IMG/VR virus record: IMGVR_UViG_3300034093_003355
Coordinates: 1 to 22,613 of that record
DNA: 22,613 nucleotides
Strand: one strand, 5' to 3'
Source of the DNA: a virus
Numbering within the stretch: position 1 is the first letter of the stretch; every line of letters starts with the position of its first letter. The notes beneath the pieces are model-generated. The model was not told the DNA's origin, ran no database searches, and saw only the letters and a list, made by a program, of their open reading frames with translations. Shown here one piece after another: positions 21,981 through 22,613 of the stretch. The position numbers were made by a program, and so were the translations under genes.

Positions 21981-22481
21981 ATGGATCTCGGCCACTGGAC
22001 TACTAAGCTTACTATTGAAGAAGGTAATTTACCTTACGGTTTTATTTACGTTATTACTAATACTGTAAATAAAAAGCGGTATATTGGTAAGAAACAGATG
22101 AAGTCTGTTAAAAAGCTTAAACCATTAAAGGGTAAAAAGAATAAACGCCATTTTGATATTGAGACTGATTGGAAGACCTATATGTCTTCGTCTAATGACT
22201 TAAACGCTGATATCCAGGCTATAGGTAAAGACAAATTTACGTTTGAAATAGTATGGCTTTGTGATAGTAAGTTTGAGCTGGCTTACTATGAAGCTAAAAA
22301 ACAATTTGATAATGATGTGCTTCTTAAAGAAGGGTTTTACAATGGTATTATTAACTGTAGAATAGGTAGAGCGCCTGATGCTTTACTAAAGAAACTACTT
22401 GAACAATCCAGATTAGAAGCTACAATAAAGAGTGATGCGTATACAGAAAATAGCACTCGGTCTGACAGTGGTGGACGCTGA
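21981..22481 (+). CDS. SegE-like GIY-YIG endonuclease-fold protein
   Basis: The 166-aa protein has the GIY-YIG core in its SegE-like form: GFIYVITN (20-27) in place of GIY, then RYIGKKQM (33-40) for YIG, followed after a Lys-rich segment by WKTYMSSSN and ELAYYEAKKQF, whose Glu (in AYYEA) is the likely metal ligand. Such domains occur in T4 seg homing endonucleases and as stand-alone phage proteins. No helix-turn-helix or zinc DNA-binding extension is visible after the nuclease domain, so a homing role is uncertain. A short AGTAGGG lies 4 nt before the ATG, one of the few SD-like sequences in the window. The final 47 nt overlap the next gene. Confidence 0.8.
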   Translation: MDLGHWTTKLTIEEGNLPYGFIYVITNTVNKKRYIGKKQMKSVKKLKPLKGKKNKRHFDIETDWKTYMSSSNDLNADIQAIGKDKFTFEIVWLCDSKFELAYYEAKKQFDNDVLLKEGFYNGIINCRIGRAPDALLKKLLEQSRLEATIKSDAYTENSTRSDSGGR

Positions 22482-22613
22482 GTCCTTTGCTGCTGAAATT
22501 GAAAAATGCTATTACCAAGATTTGACGCAAATATACGGGCTTGAGATTAAAGATAAAGATAGTGACAAGTTATACCTGTATCATACTTTAAATCGCCTGA
22601 TTAATTGTTTTAA
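22435..22613 (+). CDS. Unknown protein, N-terminal part, cut by window edge
   Basis: From the ATG at 22435 a frame stays open for 59 codons to the right edge (beginning MRIQKIALGLTVVDAESFAAE and continuing to LYLYHTLNRLINCF). It overlaps the end of the GIY-YIG gene by 47 nt in another frame; if a later start is used the overlap is smaller. No family is recognised. Its position after uvsY and SegE in a rightward unit could lead to structural or packaging genes, but nothing visible proves it. Confidence 0.6.
   Translation, partial: MRIQKIALGLTVVDAESFAAEIEKCYYQDLTQIYGLEIKDKDSDKLYLYHTLNRLINCF

Overview
The window looks like part of the genome of a T4-like (Straboviridae/Kyanoviridae-type) tailed phage. 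It carries a recognisable set of T4 replication, recombination and late-transcription genes: uvsX (cut by the left edge), DNA polymerase 43, the recombination nuclease subunits 46 and 47, late sigma factor 55, helicase-like uvsW and mediator uvsY. The DNA is AT-rich. Genes are packed with 4 to 86 nt overlaps, and no tRNA, rRNA, CRISPR array or insertion sequence was seen. The start codons I inspected have AT-rich leaders and almost no Shine-Dalgarno motif. The host cannot be named from this; a host that tolerates SD-poor starts, and probably a marine setting, are guesses.

Layout. Twenty-six genes on the minus strand run as one long block from about 21.7 kb down to the left edge. Three genes on the plus strand run from 21720 to the right edge, so transcription diverges in the short gap at 21678-21719. 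Reading the block in its direction of transcription: uvsY, uvsW, 55 and 47; then a roughly 9-kb glycan island (9348-18332); then 46, a GT-B glycosyltransferase and polymerase 43; then a DNA-base modification locus (633-3755); then a small possibly Sm-like gene and uvsX. The plus-strand side holds an 82-aa unknown gene, a SegE-like GIY-YIG nuclease and a truncated unknown gene.

DNA modification locus. A TGT-fold transglycosylase (DpdA type), a long-form QueF (preQ0 to preQ1 reductase) and a PurN-like formyltransferase with its catalytic residues intact sit together with a P-loop NTPase and a 79-aa unknown protein. This combination predicts replacement of some genomic guanines by preQ1 followed by N-formylation, giving 2'-deoxy-7-(formylamino)methyl-7-deazaguanine. 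The formyltransferase would then be DpdN.

Glycan island. It lies between genes 47 and 46, whose products form one complex and are neighbours in T4. It encodes a PLP-fold sugar enzyme with His in place of the catalytic Lys (a ColD-type C3-dehydrase signature) next to a GDP-fucose/GDP-colitose synthase-type epimerase/reductase. It also encodes adjacent GT10 and GT11 fucosyltransferase-family enzymes and three further predicted glycosyltransferases. A separate sugar-activation module consists of a nucleotidyltransferase fused to an RpiB-type isomerase, a compact PfkB kinase and a KdsC-type phosphatase. A cupin and a GDPD-like protein complete it. Together they suggest synthesis of a GDP-linked 3,6-dideoxy or 6-deoxy sugar and a second activated sugar, for a phage-directed glycan on the cell surface, the virion or possibly DNA.

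Regulation. The most specific regulatory signal is a perfect 7-bp hairpin that sequesters the GTG start of gene 43. Its loop region closely resembles the T4 gp43 translational operator loop, which suggests conserved autogenous control of the polymerase.
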